NCBI GenBank assembly: GCA_031286615.1
Contig: JAITUA010000008.1
Location: 44,703 to 108,702 of the forward strand
DNA from: Chryseobacterium sp.
GTDB taxonomy: Bacteria; Bacteroidota; Bacteroidia; Flavobacteriales; Weeksellaceae
DNA: 64,000 nt
Reading direction: 5' to 3'
The position numbers and the translations under genes were made by a program. The notes beneath the pieces are model-generated. The model did no database searches. It saw only the letters and a list, made by a program, of their open reading frames with translations, and was not told the DNA's origin. Shown one piece after another: positions 53,988 to 61,810 of this stretch; position 1 is the first letter of the stretch, and each line of letters opens with the position of its first letter.

Positions 53988-55037
53988 ATGAAAAATTTGA
54001 AAAAACAGCTCGGGCAGTTTCCCGATGAAAAAAGAAAAGAATATTTCAATACACTTCCCAATTATCTTAATGGGAGATTTCAGAATATATTGACAACACC
54101 TTCCTTACTGGAAGGAGAAAGTATGACCAAAGTACTTTTCCACACTTTGTGTAAAGTGGAAAATACTTCACCAAAAACGGCACTTCCATTTGTAATAACG
54201 GATCTAAAGAACCTTCATCCGGAAGAAAATGTTTTGGTATGGTTCGGGCACAGTTCCTATTTCATACAGGTGGATGGCAAAAAATTCCTGATAGATCCCG
54301 TTTTCAGCGGAAATGCTTCCCCAATGCCGGGATCCATAAAAGCTTTCCAGGGAGCCGATTATTACAAACCTGAACACATGCCGGAGATTGATTTTCTGCT
54401 TATCTCACATGACCATTGGGATCATCTCGATTATAAAACCATTCAGGAATTAAAAGATAAAGTTGGTAAGGTCATTTGTGGTTTGGGAACAGGCCAGCAT
54501 TTCGAATACTGGGGCTGGGATTTTGACAAAATCATCGAAAAAAACTGGTGGGAAAGTATAGACATCGCGGAAGGTTTCAGAATTACGCTTACCCCTGCAA
54601 GACACTTTTCAGGAAGATTACTGAACCGTAATATCTCACTCTGGACTTCCTTTGTTTTAAAAACACCTACGAAAAAACTATTTTTGGGCGGAGACAGCGG
54701 TTATGGAAATCATTTTATAGAAATTGGAGATAAATACGGTCCGTTTGATCTGGCCATCATGGAAAACGGGCAGTATAACGAAAAGTGGCCTTACATCCAC
54801 ACTTTACCGGATCAATTAATGACAGAAATAAAAGAACTGAAGGCCAATAATTTTATTCCTGTCCACAATTCCAAATTTAAGCTGGCTCAGCACGCATGGT
54901 ATGAACCTTTAGAACTAGCCTCAAAAAATGCAGAAGAAAATAATATCCCCATTACCCTTCCCATGATCGGTGAAAAAGTAGACCTGAACCAGTTGGGAAC
55001 CATAACCTGGAAAAAATGGTGGGAGGACTGTTGGTAA
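53988..55037 (+). CDS. MBL-fold hydrolase, NAPE-PLD/UlaG-like
   Basis: A 349-residue metallo-beta-lactamase-fold enzyme. WFGHSSYFIQVDGKKFLIDP (start of the fold near residue 84) and SHDHWDHLDY supply the HxHxDH di-metal centre; ARHFSGR, GGDSGYGNHF and HNSKF complete it. It lacks a signal peptide. Related proteins cleave N-acyl-phosphatidylethanolamine or act as phosphodiesterases; the substrate here is not known. It follows the antiporter gene at 11 bp. Confidence 0.9.
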   Translation: MKNLKKQLGQFPDEKRKEYFNTLPNYLNGRFQNILTTPSLLEGESMTKVLFHTLCKVENTSPKTALPFVITDLKNLHPEENVLVWFGHSSYFIQVDGKKFLIDPVFSGNASPMPGSIKAFQGADYYKPEHMPEIDFLLISHDHWDHLDYKTIQELKDKVGKVICGLGTGQHFEYWGWDFDKIIEKNWWESIDIAEGFRITLTPARHFSGRLLNRNISLWTSFVLKTPTKKLFLGGDSGYGNHFIEIGDKYGPFDLAIMENGQYNEKWPYIHTLPDQLMTEIKELKANNFIPVHNSKFKLAQHAWYEPLELASKNAEENNIPITLPMIGEKVDLNQLGTITWKKWWEDCW

Positions 55038-55087
55038 TGAATAGGGAGATCATTTTTTTATAGCTATCTAAACTTTTACATTGATTA

Positions 55088-55277
55088 TTTTTAGCCGCAA
55101 AAGACACAAAAGTTTTAAACACTTAAGTTTTTTAGAACAAAGCCATGTACTTGATAAAGTACCCCTAAGTTTTATGAAAATCTTTGATTTTCATCTTATG
55201 TGAGCTTCTCTGCGGAATCATTTTAAGCTCATTAAAGTATTTTAAAATGGAAGCTGTTGTGACTTTTGTGGTTTTGC
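55088..55277. repeat. Intergenic element with imperfect terminal inverted repeats and internal hairpins
   Basis: GCAAAAGACACAAAAGT at 55097-55113 is mirrored by ACTTTTGTGGTTTTGC at 55262-55277. Inside are two perfect hairpins: GTACTT / AAGTAC at 55147-55162 and ATGAAAATC / GATTTTCAT at 55174-55194. No coding sequence is present. It fills the 308-bp gap between the MBL and DUF4822 genes. Confidence 0.6.
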
Positions 55278-55290
55278 AAAATTTAAATAT

Positions 55291-55319
55291 AAAAAACCTG
55301 CCCATTACTGAGCAGGTTT
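55291..55319 (-). terminator. Terminator of the DUF4822 lipoprotein gene
   Basis: On the minus strand a stem AAACCTGC / GCAGGTTT with two further imperfect pairs ends in TTTTTA. It lies 27 bases beyond the stop. Confidence 0.82.
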
Positions 55320-55345
55320 CTTCCTTCTTATCAAAAAAATAATCA

Positions 55346-56185
55346 CTACAAAGGTTCCTTATGGTTAACCTTCGTATGAATGATATCGTAAAATACAGCT
55401 GGATTGGTTGCATCAGGAGTAATTCTGTAAGTGAACGTTGTTTCGTTAAGAAGCAGAATATCCACAACACGTGTAAAAGTTGGAGTGGTAAGAGTTCTCT
55501 TCTTCCCGTCAGGAGAAATAGACCATGTACCTTCCGATCTCAATACATCGTTTAATCCGAAAATTTTAAAAGTTCCGTTAGCTTTGAAGTAAGAATATCC
55601 TACGAATCCGGCAACACTGGCATCACTTAACGCAACATTATTTCCGCTTTTATCCTTCGCACCGGTTGTTTCCCATGGAGTAGAAGCTAAAGTAAGCTGT
55701 CCGTTGGTTGGTTCCGTATGAGAAGTTCTTGTGTGGATGATGTCATAATATACAGACGGATCACTTGAGTTAGGACGGATTCTGTACGTGAATTCATTTC
55801 TGTTCAGAACAAGAATCTCAACATCACGGGTGAAAATAGTAGTGCCATCCGGGTTCAATGCGGCAATAGTTCTTGTTTTTCCCTGCGCATCTACAGACCA
55901 TGTTCCCATAGATCTCAATACATCAGTCAGATTATATATGGCAAACTTTCCGTCTGCCTTGAAGTAAGCAAAACCTACATATCCGGATACACTGGCATCT
56001 GTAAGTGCTACACTGTTTCCGTTTTTATCTTTAGCTCCTGTAGTTTCCCATGGAGTAGATGAAAGTACCTGTGAGGGAGTCTGCTGTTCAATAATAATTT
56101 CATTGTCATCACTTGAACATGCAACGAAAGATGCTGATAACAGTGCCGCTGCAGACAGATAACATAATTTTTTCAGTGTATTCAT
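55346..56185 (-). CDS. Lipoprotein with two tandem DUF4822 domains
   Basis: A 279-residue lipoprotein with signal peptide LCYLSAAALLSASFVAC (cysteine near 23). Two copies of a ~115-residue domain follow: both begin SSTPWETTGAKDKNGN / ASTPWETTGAKDKSGN, contain YFKADGKFAIYNLTDVLRSMGTW / YFKANGTFKIFGLNDVLRSEGTW, and end YDIIHTRTSH / YDIIHTKVNH. The copies are ~60% identical, so the duplication is old but clear. The family has no known function. Confidence 0.88.
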   Translation of the reverse strand: MNTLKKLCYLSAAALLSASFVACSSDDNEIIIEQQTPSQVLSSTPWETTGAKDKNGNSVALTDASVSGYVGFAYFKADGKFAIYNLTDVLRSMGTWSVDAQGKTRTIAALNPDGTTIFTRDVEILVLNRNEFTYRIRPNSSDPSVYYDIIHTRTSHTEPTNGQLTLASTPWETTGAKDKSGNNVALSDASVAGFVGYSYFKANGTFKIFGLNDVLRSEGTWSISPDGKKRTLTTPTFTRVVDILLLNETTFTYRITPDATNPAVFYDIIHTKVNHKEPL

Positions 56186-56333
56186 AAGGGTATTTTTTAA
56201 GTCTTTGCAAACTTATTTCTAATAAATATCAAAACGTTGTACAGAATATCTCTTTTGTTGTAGAAAACATAACAGATTTTAGATTAGAATGAGAAAAACA
56301 ATATTTGACAAATATTACTAACCGAAGTAACAA

Positions 56334-56388
56334 ATTCCCCCTCCTTTAGAGGGGTGGCGAAAATTCATAGAATTTTTGACGGGGTGGT
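56334..56388 (-). repeat. Dispersed intergenic repeat, copy 2
   Basis: Read on the minus strand it begins ACCACCCCGTCAAAAATTC and ends GCCACCCCTC and GGAGGGGGAAT, matching the copy at 6225-6275. It is inside the 268-bp gap between the DUF4822 gene and the DUF434 gene. Confidence 0.8.
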
Positions 56389-56442
56389 TTTAATATCCCG
56401 AATAAAAACATATTTCTTACCATAAAAATTCACCAAAAATTC

Positions 56443-56450
56443 TATTTTTG
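56443..56450 (+). promoter_or_regulatory. Flavobacterial -7 box (TATTTTTG) for the DUF434 gene
   Basis: Ends three bases before the ATG at 56454, so transcription would begin at the start codon (leaderless). Confidence 0.6.
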
Positions 56451-56453
56451 AGT

Positions 56454-57167
56454 ATGAATAGCAGAAACCGCGGAAAAAATACGGGTGATGATACCTTGTT
56501 CAGTTCAGAGAAACAGATCAGTAAACTGAAACTGGGTGTTGAGGATATGCGGTATCTTCTGACCAGAGAGTATCCGGAAAAAGCGGCTTCTGACCTTGTT
56601 GGTAACCGATATAGATTGAAAACCCGCCAAATACAGGCTTTAAGAGGAGCATCAGCATCAGATTCCCAACTTTCTAACAGACAATCGAAACACGTAGAAA
56701 CTTTAGATTTAAAAGGGAAAACGGTTTACCTCGATGGTTTTAATGTCCTGATTCTATTGGAAAGTCTGCTTTCTGAAGCCTATATATTTGAAGGATTGGA
56801 TGGCTGCTTCAGAGACCTTTCCGGAGTTCATGGAACCTATAAAAGAGTCAATCAGACGGTAAGAGCGGTAGAATTGACGGCTGCTTTTTACCAGAAAAAT
56901 CAGATTCAGAAGCTTGTCTGGATATTTGATAAACCGGTTTCCAACAGTGGACGAATTAAACAGATTATTCTTGAATTCGCAGAACAGCACCAACTCAACT
57001 GGGAAGCTGATCTGCAGTTTAATCCGGATAAATTCCTGGCTGAAAGTTCAGAAATTATTATTTCTTCTGATGCCTGGATTCTTGATCACTGTAAAAAATG
57101 GTTTAATCTGATTGGTTATCTGATCCAGGAAGAAGATCTTTCTGTTAATCTCATCAAAACGAAATAA
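56454..57167 (+). CDS. DUF434 / DUF5616 domain-containing protein
   Basis: A 237-residue cytoplasmic protein. The N-terminal part (KLKLGVEDMRYLLTREYPEK, NRYRLKTRQIQALRGASAS) is DUF434. The C-terminal part (KTVYLDGFNVLILLESLLS, WIFDKPVSNSGRIK, ISSDAWILDH) is DUF5616, which looks PIN-like: the DGFN strand and later acidic residues could bind metal. It is found in bacteria and archaea, unassigned. The next gene starts 2 bp after its stop, so the pair is coupled. The ATG at 56454 was preferred to a TTG at 56448. Confidence 0.8.
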   Translation: MNSRNRGKNTGDDTLFSSEKQISKLKLGVEDMRYLLTREYPEKAASDLVGNRYRLKTRQIQALRGASASDSQLSNRQSKHVETLDLKGKTVYLDGFNVLILLESLLSEAYIFEGLDGCFRDLSGVHGTYKRVNQTVRAVELTAAFYQKNQIQKLVWIFDKPVSNSGRIKQIILEFAEQHQLNWEADLQFNPDKFLAESSEIIISSDAWILDHCKKWFNLIGYLIQEEDLSVNLIKTK

Positions 57168-57169
57168 GT

Positions 57170-57820
57170 ATGAATCTGTTTCAACCTTATGTTCCTCTGT
57201 TTTCAGAAACATGGAAAAGCAAATATAAAGCTGTTTTAGCAGAAGAACATCTGAAAGCTCTGGAGAAAAATATTCATAGATATAAAGAGAATACATTAGA
57301 ATTACACTTTCCTTATTTTAATGAAGAAATAATCATTGACAGGAAAGGAAGCTTTGAAAAATTTACCGCCATTATTGAAAGTAACAATTCAGATGAGGTG
57401 AAAACAAAACTTTTGGAAACAATTCCTTTTGAACATTGGCTGAATATCTTAGGACAAAGATTAACCTCCGCGAGCATTCGTGATGAAAATGGGATTCCAC
57501 CCTTGAAAACAATGCTGATCAGTGCATGTCGGGAACCCTTCAATAGTGAAATTACCATTGCACAGAGAGCCTGGGAAAAACATATTGGAAGAATGGATGA
57601 CGATTTTTGGGGAGAAATCAAAGGAAACAATCAGCAGAAACAAGAAAAAGTAATGGCGAAAATTCATGATATCCTTGACAACAGAACCTGGTGGAATATT
57701 TTCTTCCATTACAAACATGAACTGGTTTTTGAAGTCCGGGAAAAAGAAGGCCATGGAATCCGCTGGAGCCATGGAGGAACAAAACTGATTGGTTTTCTGG
57801 AAAAATTCATCAACGAGTAA
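57170..57820 (+). CDS. Hypothetical protein coupled to the DUF434 gene
   Basis: A 216-residue soluble protein without recognised family, signal or membrane segments. It is rich in W/H/E and contains HFPYFNEEIIIDRKG, a long helical middle (KVMAKIHDILDNRTWWNIFF) and an end LVFEVREKEGHGIRWSHGG. It starts 2 bp after the DUF434 gene and probably works with it. The 255-bp gap after it holds inverted repeats ATCTGCGA / TCGCAGAT (57843-57881) and TTTGC / GCAAA. Confidence 0.7.
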   Translation: MNLFQPYVPLFSETWKSKYKAVLAEEHLKALEKNIHRYKENTLELHFPYFNEEIIIDRKGSFEKFTAIIESNNSDEVKTKLLETIPFEHWLNILGQRLTSASIRDENGIPPLKTMLISACREPFNSEITIAQRAWEKHIGRMDDDFWGEIKGNNQQKQEKVMAKIHDILDNRTWWNIFFHYKHELVFEVREKEGHGIRWSHGGTKLIGFLEKFINE

Positions 57821-57842
57821 ACAAAGCATAAACATCTGTATC

Positions 57843-57895
57843 ATCTGCGAAATCTGTGGGAAAATAAGAACTCTCGCAGATTTGCAATAAGCAAA
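57843..57895. repeat. Small intergenic inverted repeats
   Basis: An 8-bp arm ATCTGCGA (57843-57850) pairs with TCGCAGAT (57874-57881); a second hairpin TTTGC AATAA GCAAA follows directly. It is similar in style to other structured spacers in the window. There is no gene in 57821-58075. Confidence 0.5.
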
Positions 57896-58035
57896 TTCTA
57901 TATTCACAGCACGGATTAGCGATTTTACCTCTTTGCTTTTTAGTGTTTTTTTGCCCTACGTAAAAACATTGCGTACTAAACTTCTATTTTTACAGCCATA
58001 AAACAGGAGTCATAAATTTTTACCAGTCTCCATTT

Positions 58036-58043
58036 TATGTTTG
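58036..58043 (+). promoter_or_regulatory. Flavobacterial -7 box (TATGTTTG) for tatD
   Basis: Fits TAnnTTTG and lies 32 bases before the tatD ATG. Confidence 0.5.
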
Positions 58044-58075
58044 AAAATAACCCATAATAAAAAAGTAAAAACAAA

Positions 58076-58861
58076 ATGAACACTTACATTGATATTGGCA
58101 TTAATCTGACCAATAAACAGTTCTATAATGAACACGAAGAAATTATCAACCGTGCTTTGGATCATGGTGTTGAACATATGATTCTTACAGGAACCAGCGT
58201 AAGTGGAAGTAAAGAATCCGCTGAGATCGCAGAAGAATATCCGGAAATTTTATTTTCAACAGCGGGAATTCACCCCCACGATGCCAAATCGTTTAATGGA
58301 GAAAGTATTTCCGAACTCAGGAAATTATTAAAACAAGAACATGTGGTTTCAGTAGGTGAGTGCGGACTGGATTTTGACCGTGATTTCTCTCCCAGGCCCG
58401 TTCAGGAAAAATGTTATAAAGCCCAGCTGGAATTAGCTATAGAAGTCAATAAACCGCTTTTTCTTCATGAAAGATCAGCATTTAAAAGATTTAATGACAT
58501 CACAGATGAATACCTTTCCCAATTACCCGAAGCCGTTGTACATTGCTTTACCGGAACATTGGATGAAGCGAAGATCTATCTGGACAAAGGATTTTATTTA
58601 GGATTTACAGGTGCCATCAGTGATGAGAAAAGATTTAAACACCTCGAAGATGTTATAAAATATGTTCCTCTAGACAGAATGATGATTGAAACAGATGCGC
58701 CCTTTATGCTTCCGAAAAATATGCCCAGAATGCAGAACAGGCGAAATGAACCAGCATTTTTACCTTATGTAGCACAAACAATTGCCCATCTGAAGAGAAT
58801 CAGTATTTCCGAGGTCGCAGACGAGACTACAGAAACGGCCAGAAATTTTTTCAGACTATAA
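58076..58861 (+). CDS. tatD: TatD family metal-dependent hydrolase
   Basis: A 261-residue TIM-barrel hydrolase with DNase/deaminase-like metal site. The motifs are YIDIGINLTN (first strand), STAGIHPHDAK, VGECGLDFDRDF, PLFLHERSA, HCFTGT and ETDAPFM, with their metal-binding H, E and D residues. The usual first-strand DxHxH is replaced by D6-x-G-x-N10, a variant present in some E. coli TatD-like proteins. Single gene, followed by a hairpin shared with deoD. Confidence 0.92.
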   Translation: MNTYIDIGINLTNKQFYNEHEEIINRALDHGVEHMILTGTSVSGSKESAEIAEEYPEILFSTAGIHPHDAKSFNGESISELRKLLKQEHVVSVGECGLDFDRDFSPRPVQEKCYKAQLELAIEVNKPLFLHERSAFKRFNDITDEYLSQLPEAVVHCFTGTLDEAKIYLDKGFYLGFTGAISDEKRFKHLEDVIKYVPLDRMMIETDAPFMLPKNMPRMQNRRNEPAFLPYVAQTIAHLKRISISEVADETTETARNFFRL

Positions 58862-58896
58862 AAAAGAGCTCTACTGATAAAGTAAAGCTCTTTTTT
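58861..58896. terminator. Bidirectional terminator between tatD and deoD
   Basis: AAAAAGAGCT pairs with AGCTCTTTTT, with a second inner pairing TACT / AGTA; T runs lie on both sides. It ends tatD from the left and deoD from the right. Confidence 0.88.
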
Positions 58897-58920
58897 TATA
58901 AACAAATTGTCTTTCTACTT

Positions 58921-59631
58921 TTAGAGACTCTTTATTGCTGATTCCAAAGCCAGTTCCATCATTGGGTTCAAAGCTTTTTCTCTTTCATCAGCAGAGATTT
59001 TTTCATGTGTAGGAATGATATCCGTTACCGTAAGGATAGTCGCTGCATTTTTTCCTAAGTGCTGAGCATTGGCAAATAAACCAAATGCTTCCATTTCTAC
59101 TGCAGGACAATTGTATTTTGTAGCAATTTCGGGAGTAGCAGGATCTTTTCTGTAGAAAATATCACTACTGTGGATGTTGATTGCTTTAGCATTTAATGAT
59201 AATTCTTTAGCTGTTTCATTGATGGTACCAAAGATATTCCCCTGGTGAGGAAGGATTTCATCTTCAATTCCCCATGCATATTTGGCATAAGTACTTTCGC
59301 TGGCAGCATTTTCAATATTTAAAATATCAAAAAGCTTAAGATCCGTATTGTAAGCACCACAAGTCCCGATTCTGATAATTGTCTCAACCTCATATTCTGT
59401 AAATAACTCAAAAGAATAGATCCCGATACTTGGGAAGCCCATTCCACTAGCTCCTACAGTGATCTCTTTTCCTTTATAAAGACCTGTATAATAAAGAATT
59501 CCTCTGGTTTTACTTACCAGTTTGGCATTTTCTAAATAATTTTCAGCAATATACTGTGCACGAAGCGGATCCCCCGGCTGCAATACTACTTTGGCAATTT
59601 CTCCTTTTTTTGCACTGATGTGAATACTCAT
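58921..59631 (-). CDS. deoD: Purine-nucleoside phosphorylase, DeoD type
   Basis: A 236-residue hexameric-type phosphorylase that cleaves purine nucleosides with phosphate. Diagnostic segments are LQPGDPLRAQYIAE (phosphate loop), SGMGFPSIGIYSFEL, RIGTCGAYN and VEMEAFGLF. A -7 box (TATCTTTG) lies at 59658-59651 on the minus strand, 20 bases upstream. The A/T-rich 263-bp gap to the VOC gene contains these promoters only. Confidence 0.95.
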   Translation of the reverse strand: MSIHISAKKGEIAKVVLQPGDPLRAQYIAENYLENAKLVSKTRGILYYTGLYKGKEITVGASGMGFPSIGIYSFELFTEYEVETIIRIGTCGAYNTDLKLFDILNIENAASESTYAKYAWGIEDEILPHQGNIFGTINETAKELSLNAKAINIHSSDIFYRKDPATPEIATKYNCPAVEMEAFGLFANAQHLGKNAATILTVTDIIPTHEKISADEREKALNPMMELALESAIKSL

Positions 59632-59650
59632 AATGTTATTTTGAATGAAG

Positions 59651-59658
59651 CAAAGATA
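59651..59658 (-). promoter_or_regulatory. Flavobacterial -7 box (TATCTTTG, minus strand) for deoD
   Basis: Reads CAAAGATA on the plus strand, 20 bases before the deoD start. Confidence 0.6.
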
Positions 59659-59857
59659 ATAACTTTTAGATTGTCTCCACGATTACGATAATGAAAACAA
59701 GGAAGCCTTCTCATATCAACAAAATATATAAGATGTTATCAATAAATGCTTTAAATAATACTATATATGAAGTCTTTTGTATAATTCAAAACGTAATCTG
59801 GTAAATGCAGAACAATAAAAGAATAATACGGAGCAGGTATGATGGAAACAGTCAGGC

Positions 59858-59865
59858 TAGTTTTG
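59858..59865 (+). promoter_or_regulatory. Flavobacterial -7 box (TAGTTTTG) for the VOC gene
   Basis: Fits TAnnTTTG, 30 bases before the ATG at 59895. Confidence 0.55.
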
Positions 59866-59894
59866 CAAGTGTAAAACAATAAAAATTTTTAAAA

Positions 59895-60284
59895 ATGAAA
59901 ATTGAACATATTGCCATCTGGGTTAGAGACCTTGAGAAATCCAAAGCATTTTATCAGAAATATTTCGGAGCTGTTTCCAATGAAAAATACCATAATCGTG
60001 TCAAAAACTTTCAGTCTTACTTTTTAAGCTTTGATAATGGTTGCAGACTTGAAATTATGACCAAACCAGAGCTCAGAGAAAGCAAAAACTCGTACGAATC
60101 GCAACAGTATGGAATCATCCATCTTGCATTTTCAGTAGACAGCAAAGAAAAAGTAGATGAACTTACAGAGACGTTGAGAAAAGATGGATATACGGTTGCC
60201 GGAGAACCTCGTACCACCGGAGACGGTTATTATGAAAGTGTAATCCTTGACCCGGAAAATAACATTATTGAAATTGTAGCCTAA
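59895..60284 (+). CDS. VOC (glyoxalase-like) family protein
   Basis: A 129-residue paired beta-alpha-beta-beta-beta protein. IEHIAIWVRDLEKSKAFYQKYF opens the first module, CRLEIM carries the first glutamate, and IIHLAFSVDSKEKVDEL and ILDPENNIIEIVA supply the remaining ligands (H and E). It resembles the short SMU1112c/YwbC glyoxalase-like group, with metal-dependent chemistry on an unknown substrate. It is distinct from the methylmalonyl-CoA epimerase at 46592. Confidence 0.88.
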   Translation: MKIEHIAIWVRDLEKSKAFYQKYFGAVSNEKYHNRVKNFQSYFLSFDNGCRLEIMTKPELRESKNSYESQQYGIIHLAFSVDSKEKVDELTETLRKDGYTVAGEPRTTGDGYYESVILDPENNIIEIVA

Positions 60285-60286
60285 AC

Positions 60287-60322
60287 CGTCATTGCGAGGA
60301 GCTTTAGCGACGAAGCAATCTC
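60287..60322. repeat. Dispersed CGTCATTGCGAGGAGC-type repeat
   Basis: An imperfect palindrome with arms ATTGC and GCAAT round GAGGAGC...GCGACGAAG, starting two bases after the VOC stop codon. It is a widely scattered bacterial intergenic repeat type; recognised from the sequence pattern, not from a search. Confidence 0.75.
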
Positions 60323-60329
60323 TTAATAG

Positions 60330-60495
60330 GTTGGAAAACGCAAAGGGGCAAAACTTAATCAATGCCGTGTTTTAAGGCGCAAAGATTTTATCTCCGATAA
60401 AAATAATACTAAAAATTATAATTCTGATAAGATAATCTATTAGAAAGCACCCTTGCTGAAAATCTCAGATTTCTTGCGCCTTCGCGTTTTCCAAC
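60330..60495. repeat. Intergenic element with 17-bp terminal inverted repeats
   Basis: GTTGGAAAACGCAAAGG at 60330-60346 matches the reverse complement of 60479-60495 with one difference. An inner near-repeat GGCGCAAAGATTTT occurs on both sides. The 166-bp unit has no reading frame of note and looks like a short non-autonomous element or a transcribed hairpin. It fills most of the 289-bp gap between the VOC gene and the MoxR operon. Confidence 0.65.
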
Positions 60496-60558
60496 ACTAC
60501 AATTCCATATTTAACATGAATCTTCACTTTAAAAATTTTATTCTCAACGAAATAATTT

Positions 60559-60566
60559 TATTTTTG
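60559..60566 (+). promoter_or_regulatory. Flavobacterial -7 box (TATTTTTG) for the MoxR operon
   Basis: Fits TAnnTTTG and ends 7 bases before the first ATG at 60574, so the transcript would be nearly leaderless. Confidence 0.6.
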
Positions 60567-60573
60567 TTAGATC

Positions 60574-61230
60574 ATGGAAACCAAGTCACCGTTTTTAGAC
60601 ACAATCTTTTTGCTTCGTAAGGAAGAATGTATTACCCTCTTCTCAAGCTTACAGCAAATTTCCCCTCAGGAAGAGGCGGAAGCAGAAGATTATTTTGAAA
60701 CAGAATTTGAAAAAGAAAGACTTGAGTTTCTATCTGACCAACTTACCTGTAACAAGGAAGCTGCCTTGTGGGCCGCAAAAATTCTCTATCACAGCGCACA
60801 GCTTTATCTGATCAGAGAAAACACAGAGAAAAATATTGAAAATCTTATTCCCATATTTAAAGGAAGCCGGGATAGCTCTTCTATCTTATCCGCAGATTTA
60901 TCACTCAGGTTTTTACCACAAGTTATTGTTGCTTTAAACTCGGTAGATCCGGAAGATCCTTTAATTGCCATGCTGGAAAATATTCTGACACAGTTTCATT
61001 ATTCAGGAATCGGGTATGATCTCGATCTGAAAAATATCAATTGGCAGGAAGAATTGAAAGACAAAACCTACAGAAAACTCTATCTGGAAAGAATTGTAGA
61101 AAAAAAAGATTATAAACTGGCGGAAATTCCGTTTATCAATAAACTAATAACAGCCGAATTCGGAATTCACAAAGACGCATTCTGGCGAGAACTAAAAACT
61201 ATAACCGAAGACTATAATGAAAACGTATGA
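60574..61230 (+). CDS. Hypothetical protein, first gene of the MoxR operon
   Basis: A 218-residue cytoplasmic helical protein without recognised domain. It is acidic (SPQEEAEAEDYFETEFEKER) with a long helical repeat-like body (KEAALWAAKILYHSAQLYLI, RDSSSILSADLSLRFLPQVI). It overlaps the next gene by 14 bp and probably functions with it and the AAA+ ATPase. No signal peptide. Its position before a MoxR gene suggests a substrate-adaptor or regulatory role, which is inference. Confidence 0.78.
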   Translation: METKSPFLDTIFLLRKEECITLFSSLQQISPQEEAEAEDYFETEFEKERLEFLSDQLTCNKEAALWAAKILYHSAQLYLIRENTEKNIENLIPIFKGSRDSSSILSADLSLRFLPQVIVALNSVDPEDPLIAMLENILTQFHYSGIGYDLDLKNINWQEELKDKTYRKLYLERIVEKKDYKLAEIPFINKLITAEFGIHKDAFWRELKTITEDYNENV

Positions 61231-61798
61231 GAAAGTATTTGAATTTTTAACAGATCCCACCAAAGAAACCTTTCTTAAATGCCGTGAACTGGTAATCAAT
61301 GATCCAGACTATGATCCTTATTCTGAAGATATTGAAAACATTCAGGATTTACTCAATGAAGGGAAATTTGAAGAAGTTGTACAATATGTAAATGTCAATA
61401 TTCTGTTAAGTCCGAGAGCACATATCTATAAATATTTTGCATACAAAGAATTGGGTGATGAAAAAGGAAAGAATATTGAAATGACAATCGCTCAGATTAT
61501 TTTTGAATGTCTTGAAAAAACCGGAGACGGAACCAAAGATTTTCCCTATATTATTACAAGAATTTCTGACGAAAGAGATTTAGTAAGGCATCACCTCAAT
61601 AAACAGGATATATCCCAAAATCTGGTTAAAGATGGAGATAAAATCATGGATGCCCTTACACTTGATGACGGAACGCAATTATATTTCGATATCAAAGATC
61701 CTTATCAGAGACTCGCTTTTTCATTCAGCAAAAGAAATGAACAGGCAGAAAGTAAAGAAGAAGAGAAACACTACAAGAAAAAATGGTGGAAATTTTAA
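61217..61798 (+). CDS. Hypothetical protein, DUF4919-like
   Basis: A 193-residue soluble protein. The N-terminal half (KVFEFLTDPTKETFLKCREL, NDPDYDPYSEDIENIQDLLN, GKFEEVVQYVNVNILLSPRAH) has the helical, TPR-like text of the DUF4919 group; the centre mentions TGDGTKDFPYIITRISDE. The charged end KEEEKHYKKKWWKF is probably a tail. It overlaps the preceding gene by 14 bp and precedes the MoxR gene by 12 bp, so all are one operon. The family match is tentative. Confidence 0.68.
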   Translation: MKTYEKVFEFLTDPTKETFLKCRELVINDPDYDPYSEDIENIQDLLNEGKFEEVVQYVNVNILLSPRAHIYKYFAYKELGDEKGKNIEMTIAQIIFECLEKTGDGTKDFPYIITRISDERDLVRHHLNKQDISQNLVKDGDKIMDALTLDDGTQLYFDIKDPYQRLAFSFSKRNEQAESKEEEKHYKKKWWKF

Positions 61799-61810
61799 TT
61801 TTTTAAATCA

